Shown piece by piece: positions 11,801 to 26,800 of a stretch of DNA of 64,000 bases. The notes below the pieces were generated by a model that was not told where the DNA came from, made no database searches, and saw nothing but the letters and a program-made list of their open reading frames with translations. The translations under genes were made by a program, and so were the position numbers. Source of the DNA: Pomphorhynchus laevis (Eukaryota > Acanthocephala > Palaeacanthocephala > Echinorhynchida > Pomphorhynchidae); NCBI GenBank assembly GCA_012934845.2, contig WNNJ02003426.1:38322-102321 (forward strand). The letters run 5' to 3'. Position 1 is the stretch's first letter, and every line of letters starts with the position of its first letter.

Positions 11801-14800
11801 TTTGTGGAAAATTCTCATCGATATTAGCAATCATATTTGAAGAAACATTTCTAAATGAAGAAAACTTAAATATTTATTGACCCCATATGTGCTCTTAAAG
11901 TGTAACACAAATCTTCCTAAAACGTTAATCTATAGACAGATGCTAAACTTTTACAAAAATTTAATTATATGCAATGTAATCTTAAATTATTCATTAATGG
12001 AATAGTGTAAAATCAAAAACATCTTATAAACTGAATTGATAATTTAATTATTTATTATGCAGTTCTTTAAATAACAAAACTATTTAAAAACTTATTTCTG
12101 TAAACTTGTAAAATACAAATTTGTTGATCAATAATATATCATTTATTTAATAAAATTATATTTAAGGCTTATCGTTGTGTTCGCTAATCTAATATTCAAA
12201 ATGCAGTGCATTTTGACTGTAAACAATGTAGAATTTGTTATAGCGTTTAGAAATATTATTAAATATATACAGAATATTTAGTCAATACAAATGTAAAGAT
12301 AACATCATTTGTAAAAATGTATAGGTCAAAATACAATTATGTTAAAAACCAGCATACTTGAATTATGCCATTCTAAAAAGCAATATAATGATAAACTGTA
12401 TTTACGAAATCAATTGAAAATTTTATGTTGTCAATCAAATTAATATACGTACAGTATTTTTGTGTGACTTATATCTTCGCAATCGGAGCCCAAAAGATCT
12501 TCCAGTAAATTGTGGGATATATCCCTACGCTCGTAAGTAAGTGTAAATATCAAATCACCAAAAAAACACTTACAGAACTCTTGTAGTGTAAAACATCCTG
12601 ACTGAATTTGCTTTTTGTATGTGATTTCCTGATAGATATCTATTGAAAGTAAAATATTGCGTGCCAGAAGTGAACCGTTATATAATATTTTACGGTTCTA
12701 ACAAAGTACTAAATATATCCTATTCGAAAAATATGCTCTTAATTAAAATGAAATTTTATTAATAATTAATTAAATTAATAATTAATCAATAATTAATTTG
12801 ATTTATTTTGTTTCTTGAACTTCGTTAGGTTCGAGAAATAAAATAGGTATTTTAATGCCAGGTATCAAAAAATTATTATTTATTGGCAAATTGATATTCT
12901 ATAAAACTAAAAGAAAAAGGCAGTTATAATTTGGCAACTATTACTCCCATTGGGACATATAGTAAACCGTTCTATCAATTATTAAAATAAAATTTAATTA
13001 ATAATACTTCATTCAAGAAATTAAAAAAGTATTTTAAAGACAGTTTTAGAACTAAAGGAAGATATTATCATCTTGAAATATGTCATTGACGTTGTTACCG
13101 AACTCCGCAATGTCAAATTTACAGGGTTAGTGATATTCACAATAACTTAATACGGACTTCTTGTAGTGATTATAGACAAAAGGGCCTGACGAGTACGATG
13201 TGCAAAGTTCATGAAAGATTAGTCGCTGTAGAATTTAGGGTCACTTAAACACTCATGAAGTCATATCGTCTTGTCAGCACGGATTTTTACTATAAATCAT
13301 GTCTGTCAAATTTACTAACTGCTCGCGAAATGTGGACTGAGGCACGCAGATATTATATCAAGATATCTTATTAATTTTTAAGGGATATTTAAATAATTAA
13401 AATAAAGAGTTGTAACAAGATAATTATGTACACGATAACTCAATAACTAGCAAAGGATGCCTTTTTGCAATTTTGCATAACGGACATTGCCATTTTCAAA
13501 CAAGGTGTTGGTCATTGCAAAATTACTTAATAGCTACAAGAAAGAGGATGCTCAATGAATTATTTGTGTTGGATCACTAGCATTAGGCTAGGGAATCATT
13601 AACGAACCTAGTGCGGTGAACAATTTTCACAGTTTGATGATAACTCATGCTCGAACATGCTAAATTGTCAAATAAGCAAAATCGCGACAGTTCGACATCA
13701 ATTAATTCATTAGGAAGTTTGTTCGTTCCTGCAATTCTCTCTAGATCATCTGCGTTGCATTAAATGCAACATGTTAGATAAAGGCATGTCCTACAGCTAC
13801 ATAAGGTTCATCCACAACGACTGTTTTTCAAACTTGTTGGATACATATTATCAAATTAGATGAATAAATACATAACTAGTTCGAGGCGTTAAAAAATCGA
13901 TAGGAATAATAAAAGACGAATTTAACTCCGTATTCTCTTGATAGTATTCGGTTAAATAGAAACAAAATCAAGTAACGTTTTAACCAAATAAAGCGTTCAT
14001 TTTAATTATTCTACAGTTGCACATTTTAGATATTTTAATGTTTTACAAATTTTAATGTTTTATTTTTATCAAGACCATGGAATAGCTAATTTGAACAAGT
14101 TGACGGAATATCTTTTTACAAATACACACAGAAAATGTGTTAATGCAAAGTATTGGTTGACTAAATACAAGCACACAATATGCTAACTTTGTAAATTTTA
14201 GATACGCTGTTAAATAATGATTACTAACATTTCGTATTCAGAATTGTACTTGCATGTAAACCGAACATATTCCCATAATGAATTGCGATTCAGATATCTA
14301 AATGGAAATATAAAGAAATCCACGCGATCATTTAATATATTATTATGTTTTAATAAATTTTCCATTATTTAAATGTTTACTTTATTAAAATTATTTTACT
14401 TTTGTTTGAATTATTTTAACTGTAAAATGATAAAACGCTATACTACGAAAATTGACCTCATCAATTTGCTCACTAATTTTCAATTTATATTGTTTAACAA
14501 ATATGTAGCCTTATCCCTTTACATAGATGCAAAAATTATAGATACAAATTTTGTATTTGTGAATATTCGAATACTATAGCCATCTGATATATTTTAGTTT
14601 ACGTTTGCATAGTTTTTATAAAAGTATTTGTTGTGTTCTAATCAATTTTAGTACTTCATTTAAAACGTTCAATTAAACATGTAAACTACAGAGTTTAAAA
14701 TATTTAACTAAGCTTTTTCTATAGTACGCCAAACATATAAATGTTTTAATCGTTAAATGAAAATTCGAGAATATTATGATTTCGCAAATAATTGCATTAT

Positions 14801-17800
14801 ATAATTTGATTACACATTATTTTGTCTTTGTATGTTTTACTTCTTTTTATAATTGACTGTTCATTAACAATTAAGTGTAAACAAATAAATATTTATTAAT
14901 TAAAATACGTGCAATATAAGCAAATCAAATAAGAAATATTCTTGCCCATATTATTAAATCCTTATTGAATAATGTATTAACGAAATAAACTTTAACTTCA
15001 CTTATTCTGTAGCTACAATACTTTTTAAGTTATAAAATTTTTTAATTTGTACTATACAGAAATTTTAAAATGTAAATTTCTCAATATTTTCAAGAATTCA
15101 GATTAGGGCAAGATTTTTGATAACTCAGAATTTTTATGAACTGATTATTAAATTATACCACATGCTAGAATGAATACTAAGTTCATTAAGATCAATAACC
15201 GATGCTTGACATGATTACAATAGCAGCTATTAAAATAAGTATAGGAATTACGCCTATGATACTTTCGATGCGCTCCTATATTGTACAGGGCGTGTATACA
15301 TGGAGAGGAATATTAAAATTAGAAATTATTCTTCAAAACCTTTTGACCATTGCAATAATAATTTTCAAGTTTTATGTTTTGGCAAACGTAACGCTTGAAA
15401 AGAGTTCATCATTTTTTCCTTAGCAGTCGATTTTAAATAAATTTAATATTATTTAAATATAATTAAATAAACCTCACATCTTGCAAAGGTTAGCCACATT
15501 TTCAAGAAGACTATAACTTGATAGGTTAGTATCGCTGAGATCACTAAATTTGTAATAGGAAAACTCAAAAAATGTATTGCCATTTACACGTTTTAATAAA
15601 ATGCACAATGCCATCTAAAGTAACTTTCTAGATTTTATATTTGTAATTTAGAATATCACGTAATATTGATAGTAAAACCATGTTGACATCGTTATATGTA
15701 TTGATTACTGGTGCATAATATTTAGACAACACATGGACTGTATTTGATAAAAGCAGTAAAATGTCATTTTCCATTCGAGTGCAATATTAAAATTGTTTTA
15801 AATATTCCAAAATAAATTATAAAATAATTTAAATATATTTCGAAGTGGATCAGAAGTATTATTTCTACTAACATAAAAACAATATGAAAAGTCGATTATT
15901 ACAAATCAATGTTAAAATTCAGGTAATTTACAGACTTGAACTTATCCCTGTTTGAATAAATTGGTTTATTAATTGCAATATAATCATTTTTATTATTTAC
16001 AACGCCAATCTTTATCCACATAATTTCACGCAGAATAATAAAAACATATTGTATTATTATGAGCAATGTAAAGTAATAAATTAGTTTCAAACACATCATA
16101 TTATGCGGAAATTTTATATAAATTTACAGCTGTTTATTATTTGAGAATAATTATATGTTATATTTTGAACATTTCAAGATATGCGTATTTTAAATTAAAA
16201 ATACAATATGGAAATAACACAGTTTTATTCGACATAATACATTTATAATAAGGTTCAATTATAATTAGATTCTTCTTAAATAATAGTTATTCATTATAAT
16301 TATTTATAATTTAATATTATATTTTTAATATTAAATATTAATGTTTATCTAATATTTATATAAAATATTATAATAAAGTAAACATTTGAATAATATTAAT
16401 ATTTATAAACAAATGTGTAAGCAATCTAAATCATTGAATATTTAAATTATATTACTAAAGCATTATTAATTAAATGTTTATTTCCTGAAATATTCAATAT
16501 TGTCATCAATTATTGTACTAACAAAACACAAATCTAGAAAAAAGAACACTTTATTCTGTGAAAGAAACAATTTTATTAAATTAGAAAATTTTTCCGTTCC
16601 ATAAGGTTTAAAATTATATTTTCATTTATACATAAGCAAAGAAACAACTTCATCAACTACATTTTAGCAGATTGCGGTCTCTAAAATACGATTTTGAAAT
16701 TTTGACCGTTAATTTAATCGTTTATTGAATCATTAAAGTATTTTAAGTGATTGGAATGACCAAACGACGAATCTACAGAGATATGTCAATATTATTAAAA
16801 TATCATTAAAATTTAATCATTAAAATATTATTTAATGATGGAATTCTAATCTCCGTTGGAAATTTCAGATATTTCTGTTACTACCAGTTTCCACAATTTA
16901 GCATTCATAAATGACACCCGACGGTTGTTTTTATCAAATGCACGTATAATTAAAATTAAATGTAAAATGATTACAATAAAATGATGCAAATGCGTTTAAA
17001 TCATACATGAATAAAAATTTATTCCATTAACGACTTAAAAGCTCACTAAAAGCACACAAAAGCTTGAAAAAGTTTTGTTTGGTAGAAAGCTATTTATTTT
17101 AAAAGCCAACAAAAACTTTAAAAAGCTTTTGTTTGGTCGAAAGCTATTTATTTTTGAGAATTTTAAGCACATTTACAATTTATAGCTTTTAAAAAGCTTT
17201 TTTAAGGTTGTTTTTATTTTCTAGGTTTTGATGTTTTAATTTTTTGATTATTTTAATTTGTTGAATATGTATTTTTGTAACAAATGACGACTTTGATTAT
17301 TTTGTTAATATAAAACCACTTGAATCAATATAATATAGTCATTTGATTAACAGATAAATCAATCAATAAACTCAATTCAATAAATTTAACAATTATTTTT
17401 ATAGTAACTTGGCTATCGACAAGAAACAAGTAGTCTCAAAACACTTCAACGACTTTTCTATTAGTTTCTAGGTTTTTGTTTTTTAATTTGTTGATTATCA
17501 ATAATTAAATACATTATAAACATTTGAATATCTCAATATTTAGAAGCAATTGAGTAAGCAATTTTAAATGTATATCAATATTAGATATATTATACTTATC
17601 ATACATATATACATTACATTATATCCGATAATTTAATAAATATCCTATAATTTTTAAATATCTCAACGAAAAACTATTAGTATAAATTTGACAAGACGGT
17701 ACTTTTTGTTATCAAACATTAAAGTAATACCCTTTAGTTACAGGCTGAATCAACATAAACCATTATTTCTTACAATAAAAATTCGACTCAAGAGCTCAGT

Positions 17801-20800
17801 CCTTAAAACTCTAAAAGATAGTGCTTTGCAAAGTTAACTTTTGTAAAATTGAACTTTTATCCTCCATATTTTAATTTAAACCTCTAAAACAGTTTAATAA
17901 GTTTAAACAAGAGTTAAATGCATTTGATAATAAAAGTTTAATAAGAGTAATAAACCTTTTAATTTTCAAGGTATTAAGAGTAATTGTCAATTGAGTACAC
18001 ACGAAAACGTTTGCTTTTTAATGACCTTTTGATACCAGAAAAAAATATAATTCGTTTTGTGGTGACTATTATAATTAGAAAATTAGCTTCAATAATAATA
18101 AATTTTACAAAGAAACAATGTTTTTTGAACAAAATATAATACTTCAAACTTAAAGTTTATTTTATAGAAAGTAATAAATACAGAAAGTTTAATTAACCTA
18201 TTTATCAAAATGTAAGGAAGTTAAACTTTTCTATGTGATTATAGATAATTTAAATTATTTTTATATTACCTGATGTTATAACAACTTACATTTCGGTTAG
18301 GCCTGTAAGACTGTCAAATGTGGTACCCTCGAAAGTAAAATGTTGATTATTCGCGAGATTTCTGTTTGACATACCGAACTAATTAAATTTTTTGAACTAA
18401 AGACAGCACTTACAATGCAGACAATTGGCGTCCATTCCCATACAATAACGCTTCATCGAAATATACGTAACGAATTTGATTATATGAACAATTACTGTAC
18501 AAACGATATTGTTGCCGGCGAAATTTGAAGAGTTTATATGAATTACTTACAGAATACGAAGCGATGGAGTTAACACCCATTCTATTGCAAGCCGAGTTAG
18601 TTTATTATTCGAAAGGTCCCTGTTGAAAATCGTGATCAGTGTAACATCATTTTGAAGAAACATTACATAATATTTGTATAATATTTAATAAAAATATCTT
18701 TAATAATGATTTTTTAAGCTCTTATTGAAGTAGCTTACATCGATAGTTTTTAATATTTAATTTAGTATACTTACAGAACTTCTAATATTGATTTAGACAA
18801 TATTATCGACGTATTTTCGTTCACATAATTAAGATATTCAATTTCATTGAAGGACAGGTTCCTACACAATTATATATTTGCATTGTAAACATTTGCTGTA
18901 TAACTTACAAAATTTGCAGTTTTGTATTTAAAAGAATGTCGTACAGTTTGGTAAACTCCTTAATTCTATTAAAAGACATGTCCCTAAAACATTTTATTTC
19001 AAGAAATAAAAAATAAATTATTCAAAATTTTTGCTTTCTGTGGACATACAGCTTTGATAAACTTTTACAGCACGGCATTCTTTCAATTGCGATATCAATT
19101 CCAGAAGCATTAATCAATGATCTAAAAACAAGCATTATCATTTGATATAAAACTGTTTCTAAATATGTTCATACAATTCTCTGAGTTTAAACATTTGACA
19201 AATATCTGGTTTCATTATATTCAGGTTTGAATTATAAATATTCCTAAATTTAAAATGTAATTAGATGCTGTTATTGTTTAAAAATATTATTGTATAAATG
19301 TTTATCAAAATATATCAGACAATCGAAGATGCTCACTATAGTAAAAAGCCCAAAAATGCGTTCTTCGGAATTCCACATATGAGTTTATTATACACTATGA
19401 AGTATATCTTAATTTTTATTTAAAGGTTATGAAAAATTATTTTTATACTTAATATTTGAGAATTATCGATGGATAATGTTGATTGTTAGTATAATTGAAA
19501 TATTGAACCAATACTTATAAAATAATACCCTTTAATATAATCATTAAAGTTATTAAATCATTTGTGTTGAAATTTAGACTCTTATTTAAAAATACGAATG
19601 TTGATTATTTTAATTTATCCTTTAATAATATCCTTTATTTATCCTTTTTTACTCTTATTTGTTTACAATTAAACAATACAATTGAAATTGCCATTACAAT
19701 AAAATAATATCCTATAATAATATCATAAATTATAATATATTATAATTTATAAAAAATTATATTATATTATAAATTATAATAAATTTAAATTATATCAAAA
19801 TTTAAGATCTTATTTTATAAAAATTATCCTTTATTAATATAAATTATATTATTAATATCATATTTATCCTTTAATAATGTCCTTTATTCGACATATCTTA
19901 TCTTAAGATCAAATCGATGATCGATTCGTTTCTGATTATCTATGAAGACAAAATATAATAAGATAATTATCCTTATTTCAATGTTTTTAATAATAACTTA
20001 AATATATATATAATTTATATTTTTAAATAGAAGAGAAGTAATATATTTGTTTAAATAACCCTGATATTAATCATAAATCATTAATCAATAGATAATGTTT
20101 TATCAAAAACGACTAAGAAATAATAAAAGTGCCAAGTAGTAGAAAATATCGCAAAGTACTATTTGCTATATGCATAGTAAGAAAAATTTTAAATTATGAT
20201 GAAAATCTCAATTTAAAATGGTCTATTAAAGTTGCACCACAGAAGGTCATAGTTTACTTTATTCTTTTCAAATAGCTTGTTCCTTATCCGACTCTTCTCA
20301 TACGATATTTTTGGTTACATATAATGAGGATTGAAAAATTACTGGGTAAATACTGCAAATTTACAGAAACAGATTTTAAATTTGTGTACATCCTACGAGC
20401 TGGGATAATTCCATTTACAGATATAAATGGAATAAGGCGGTCATTGCTCACCTTAACCCTTACAAGGCTGCCTTTTAGAAGATATTTAAAAAGGAGAACT
20501 TTTCTGTTGGATGGATAGAGCCTTGGGTTGAATCGATAGCATATGTCTTGACAAAGTTTGAAAGTAGTCACTATCCTTACATAATTATGGAGCCACTCAA
20601 TCTCCCCAACAAATCCCGTCTTCGGTTGACTTCAGAAGTAGGGACTTATCTTGACAGACAGTTAGAGAAAAGAGGTCGCAATCGCAATGCTATTAGTCTC
20701 CCCGTCAGATGTAATTGACATCAATATCAGCCGACGAGTTTATTTACCAAAAGAGATCGATTTCATATCTTAAATATCTGCGGCCTTTTTCGATTCAAAA

Positions 20801-23800
20801 CGCTCTCATCTCCATTTACGAAAAAGCGCTTGCGCGTAAAATCTGCAACCGTCTTTGCAGGCGTAAGTTAATCCCACCAGGCTTTCAAAGTTAAGTCAAA
20901 GATCGCTTGGTCCATTCCTGAATTGCATCAGTTCTATCAAAATAACAGTCATCCGCTTGCTATGGCTGTTTTTCTCGACTTCTCCTCTGAATTAGACCGT
21001 ATTTCCATTGCTTTCGTTATCTCCTCTCGCAGGTCCTTCAAGTTGCCTGGGAGAATTGTTAAGAGTGTTGAGATATTGCTGTAAACCAAACGATTCTTCT
21101 ACGAAGACAACCCTGATGCACGTCAGTTCTACCCTATTACAGGTGTGCCTCAAGGCTCCCAACTTTCTCCTATCTTATATCTTGCTGCCCCCATTAAAAT
21201 TTTCAAAAACTTTTAACGCGAACATATCGTGGTATACGCTGATGATACTACAGCCATGTTTTCTGGACGAAGGTGCAATGATGTGGTCTCAGATATCAGC
21301 CGTTTCATTTAACGATTAAAAGACCAGCTTTCACTTTTAATCTTATTATCAACTCATCAAAATTGCAGGTGATTGTCATTCATGACGCCCATGCAAGAAA
21401 AAGCAACTTAAGATACCGGCACTCTCTGCACTCTCCTCAATTTTGAGGCATTTACCACTCCCTACCTTCACAAGTCGAGTAAAATACCTGGGGGTCACCG
21501 TTACGGTGATTGGTCAGTGAAAACTTACCTGGATAGACACAAAAGAATCCTGAAGATAACTAGATGGGCTCTGAAACGGGCCCAGCATCTGTCATTGAAT
21601 GGTAAAACCCAAGTACACCTTTGGGCTACTTGGACTATCTTAGGATTATTCTTCTACTCTAGAGCACGTCCCCAGAGACGTGCTCTAGAGTAACCCAGAA
21701 ACCTTGAGACTCAGGTTTCTCAAGCTCATCATCTCGCGATTACCGACCATAGTCCTTCTCAAATGAACAATTAGGGTAGTCAAAGACTCCGAATGGTTCA
21801 GTCGGAAGGTGAGGCGCTGGATGCGGTCGGGGGGATCAGATCCCACTGGATATGAGTCATTGAATTGTATTGCTAAAGACTACTGCGATTCCAAGAAATA
21901 ATAAAAAGAATTCAAAAAAATTACGTTGTCATTAATTACCCTTACATATTGGTTGTTATTTATTTAAGAAAATTTTTACTTATTTATTAAGATTTGAAAA
22001 AAATAATATTAAGAAATATTCAAATATTAAGAAAAATATATTGCTAAGCACGATGACGAGCCAAAAAATATCTTTAGTAAACAAATTATGTTTTCATGAT
22101 TATTGAGACACTGCGATTTTTATAAAAGCAGAATTTGATTCTTAATGGTGCATAGATGATTCCATGCTGAATGTGAGCTAATAAATTGAAAGATTACTTA
22201 TTCAGTATTCAAAATAATGGCAATTTATATAAATAATTTTCGTAGTGGTATCAGAACATTAAACACTATAGTATTTTAAATACAAAGAATTCTGAAAAGT
22301 CAAATAATTATGGACTTAAATGATGCTTTAATCCAGATTAATGCTTGAATATTATTCAAAAGTTAATAAAGTCTAAAATACCATTATTCCAGTGTGAATG
22401 TGAACTAATAACTAAAAAGATTACTTATTCAGAATCTAATTCGTCCAAAATAAAAATTTTAAATTTTCATTGGTAGAAATTGAAACATTGGTTGAATTTT
22501 TTCCGATTGTGGCACGATATCATCCTCACAGTTATTGATCTTATTTTTGATACAGCAGGACGCTACTAATTAGTCTGGGTGGGTCTCATCAGCTGCTGAC
22601 CCAGACCTACATTTCATGTTTCGACCCTTATTATCTGTTTTCTCCGTATACTAATGCTGATCGGATTTGAACTAAGGACGTCTGTATCGTGATTCAACGC
22701 AACATCCACTAAGCTGGCTGCTCCAGTAGTGTAGATATACATTTCTGTATATTTCATTTGGTAGTGGATCGAATTCTAATGATCTATTAGAAACCTACCC
22801 GATGTGTGTGTCCGGCTAGTCGGACAAAGTCAAATAATTATAGACTTAAGTAGTGCTTTAATCAAAATTAATGTTTGCATATTATTTAAAAGTTTATCAA
22901 GTCAAACATACCGCTTAAAAATTGTTACGTTGCCTAATGTAATACTTTAATTGTAATACGTAAGCCACTGTATTGTGGCTTACGAAAGTCAAGTCCCCCG
23001 AAAAAGAGGAACTTGATTTTAATTAAAGTAACAAGACCTATACAAAGGGATCAACTATACAATAAATTTCTGAGAAAATTCTCGCTTCTATATAAGAACA
23101 GGATTTTATTTAATTCTGTACAGATACACCCCTCCGAGGTGAAAATTTTTTTTGTAACATCTGATCTCGCAATGAAATACGCGGAATATGTTTCCGAGAA
23201 TCTTACAGAATTCGGTGAACTTACCATAAAGCCTATTCTGGTTTCGATCAAAGTTACCAATCTACCATGTTCAATGGATGAAGATGACAAGCAATCGTTT
23301 ATGGCAACCTTCAAAGTTTCCAGTCTGAGACCAATCGTGGGTAGGGACGGAAACCCTATCCCGGGAGGGCTTTTGTAGTGCGCCAGTGAAGTTAGCTGAA
23401 ACTCTATCAAAATCATCATCCAACCCGTTTATAGGGTTAGCATTCGGTTCTCAATAACCGAAATAGACGAATTAACCTACCCCCACTGCAGCCGATGTCA
23501 CAAATGGGGTCACTGGGCTTCCAGCTGCAGTGGGATCCCTACATGTGGTATCTGCGGATCAGCCTCTTGTCTATCTCTGTCGTCGAATGACCGTTGCTCG
23601 GCTCCCCATTCATGTTCAAACTGCGGGGGGAGCCATCCTGCATGGCGTAGGAGCTGCAGTAAGTTCAAGGCGTACAGAAGCCTTTTTATTCGTCCGGTTA
23701 AACCTACAACTTCCTTCTCTTGTGTGGCCGCACCGCGCATGGATGACTCAGAGATATCCCGGTTGATGGATATAAAGATAGCAGAGTCGCATAGAAGGTT

Positions 23801-26800
23801 GGAAAACTTTATACTAATGGCCGTGGGTGCTATCAACACGAATCCCACGATTCCAGTGGCATCTGTTCTTCCAGAGTCAAAAAAGAGAGGGGCTTCGGTC
23901 CATGCCGTCCCCCCGATCAAGATCGGGAAGCTTATTCGACATATGACTAAGGGAAATGATGATATTGCCCAGGGGCAAGTACCTTCCCTGGAGGGGGCTA
24001 GTGGTGGGAAGGGTAACCTTCCTGCACCTAGCTCTGTCTAGGTAGGCAATCCCTCATCCAACTAATCCATCACAATGCAGAGTACTCGTGAGCCTTTTTC
24101 ACTGAATATCCTTCAGTGGAACTCGGGAGGTGCTTCCGCCCATAGACTTCTATCTGGTAAAGATGCAGATGTTATAGTCCTTCAGGAGACGCGGTCTATC
24201 CGCCTCCCCCAGGACATTACTCGATTTATCCCAAAGCATATATGTTCCCACTATACTCCGTACATAACCCCACCTCACTCCTCTTCATCTCAAGGACTCT
24301 TGACCTTAGTTAAGTGCTCCTTAAGGTCCTCCCTCCTATTAAACTACTCATGTCCAGCCCTTTCTTGTTTAGTAGTTTCACTCAGTAAGAACGGTAAACG
24401 CATAAGTCTAGCCAATGTCTACATCCGTCCAGGGGAAATTCACAAGAACCGTGACCTCCTGGATAGTATTATTGACAGCGGTTATGACATGATACTTGGA
24501 GATTTCAACGACAGAACTGGTCGTTGGATCAATGCAGCACTTCGCAGAGCTAGGAACGGTTATCTTATTCACAAACCCCCGTCACCTACCTTTCATTGCA
24601 CATCAACAAATTCTATCCTCGACATTTTACTGCTTCACTCGAGGTGGTTGTTAAAACCCTTCTGCACTGAGCAGTCGCACCAGCAATTGTCCACCTCTCA
24701 CGACCTTATTCGTTGGAGGATTGAGGAAGATATGTTGCTTCGAAGGAGGTTTCACTTTGATCCGATCAGAGTGGCCCTCTTTCAAGCGGCTATCCAACTC
24801 TTTCCCAGAATAGGAAATGAGAGTTTGACCGAATTTAATACCTACCTCTTTTCGCAAGCTACCGCGATTTTATCAACTACCTATAAAGGTCGTATATACA
24901 ATCCTACTCCGACGAAACTCAAGGTCCTAGCGAAATTGCTTAACCTCCTTAATCTCTCTGTTTCCGCCAGACAGGCTCTCTCGAATGAATACTGGAGCAC
25001 TAGATATAGGTTCCAGCTGAGTAGGGATAGGACGAGTATTGCTCGCCTTAATCCTTCTCAGTCTTCCTTTTGGAAGATTTTCAAGAAGGAGAAGTTTGTT
25101 TGCTAGAAGGATAGAGCATTGGGTTGGATAGGGAATGTTGGCCTTGATAAAGTTTTGGAGGAGTCATTAGCCCTACACAACTATGGAGCCACTCTATCAC
25201 CTCAACCAATCCCGCCTTGGTGTAACTTCAGGAGTAGGGATCTATCTCTTACGGATATCCTTAACTACTGGGGTCCACTCCCGGGCATCTCCAAATCCGT
25301 CGTTCCACTTTCTTCTCGGGTCTGTCAGCTTTTGACAGCTGATCAGAGAAGAGAGGTGGCCGTCACAATGCTTTTAGCCTCCCCATCCGATGTAGCAGGC
25401 ATCAATATTAGTAAGCGTGTTTTTCTTCCTAAGAAAAAATCCTGCTCATGCCCTAAAGATCTGCGACCCATTTCGATTTACGAAAAAGCACTTGCGCGTA
25501 AAATCCGCGACCATTTAAGTAGGCGTAATTTGATCCCTCCAGGTTTTCATGGGTTCGTCAAAACACGTTCGGTCCATTCAGCAGTTGGTGAGGTGGAGAA
25601 GTTCTGTCGGGATAATAGCCATCGTCTAGTTGTGGCTGTTTTCCTTCAATTTTCTGCTGCATTTGACCGCATCTCCATTTCCTTTGTGATCTCTTCTCTC
25701 AGGTCCCTCGGGTTGCCTGCGAGAATTGTGAACAGAGTGGAGATCCTGCTGTATACCAAGCGATTTTACTATGAAGACGACCCTGATGCGCGTCAGTTCT
25801 ACCCTATTACGGGTGTACCTCAAGGATCCCCACTTTCTCCTATCTTATATCTTGCTGCCTCTATTAACCTATTCAAAATATTTAAACGCGAACAACGTCT
25901 TGTGGTGTACGCTGATGACACCACAGCCCTGTTCACTGGACACAGGTGTAAAGACGTAGTCTCTGACATCAGCTATTTCTTTTTAAGATTAAAACACCAG
26001 TTACCCATATCTAATCTTATTTTAAACTCAGCTAAATCGCAGTTGGTCGTCTTTCATGGCACCCCTCCCACAAAACAAAACTTAAGAGATTAGCACTCTC
26101 TGCACTCTCCTCCATATTTGCCTCTGAACTACTTCCCATCTTCACAAGTCGAGTAAAATACCTGGGGTTCACCGTTACGGTGAATTGGTCTGCGAAAGCT
26201 GACCTGGATAGACTCAAACGTATCCTGAAGAAAGCTAGGTGGGCCCTGAAACGGGCTCAGCATCTGTCATTGAAAGGGAAAGCCCAGGTGCGCCTTTGGG
26301 GCACTTGGGCTATCTCGGGATTAGTCTTCTTCTCAAGAGGACGTCCCCCAGAGCAAAGGCTAAGGTTTCTTAAGCTCCTCGTCTCTCGTTTACCAAGCAT
26401 AGTCCGCGCCGATTGGATTCTTCGGGGGGTGAAAGACCCCGGGTGGTTCAGTCGGAAGGCGGCGTGTTGGATCGGTTGGGGGCTCAGATCCCCCTGGATT
26501 TGAGGCTATGAAAGAGAAATGGAAGATGAAAAAACGAAAGAAAAATTCTGTCATTTTTTATCTGAGTTAGTTATGACCTACCTTTTTTATTCTTGCATGC
26601 TATATTTTGGTGTATTTAATAATGTCTTTATTATTATGATTTTGTGAAAAGAAACTACTGTTTTGTGTGTTCACAAAACAGTAGAAAAATGTTCATACAA
26701 TTCTCTGAGTTTAAACATTTGACAAATATCTGGTTTCATTATATTCAGGTTTGAATTATAAATATTCCTAAATTTAAAATGTAATTAGATGCTGTTATTG

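Larger units (their letters stand above)
22930..26688 (+). mobile_element. Near-full-length APE-type LINE (Jockey/R1/I-like)
   Basis: A non-LTR retrotransposon with ORF1 (zinc knuckles) and ORF2 (endonuclease plus reverse transcriptase), followed by an AT-rich 3' region ending near a perfect hairpin at 26655-26684. A second perfect hairpin (cgtaagccac/gtggcttacg, 22959-22984) lies in the 5' leader. Few lesions interrupt the frames, so this is a fairly young but inactive copy. It lies exactly between two direct copies of a 3-kb segment of LRR intron. Confidence 0.85.

Noticed and set aside
15202-15423. 73-codon plus-strand frame
   Set aside because: Hydrophobic but with no family, splice or repeat support; expected by chance in AT-rich DNA.
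22660-22726. A functional tRNA gene
   Set aside because: A- and B-box-like sequences are present but the acceptor and anticodon arms do not form cleanly; better explained as a SINE head.
23051-23920. Long minus-strand frames across LINE ORF1
   Set aside because: Antisense shadows of ORF1, whose zinc knuckles are on the plus strand.
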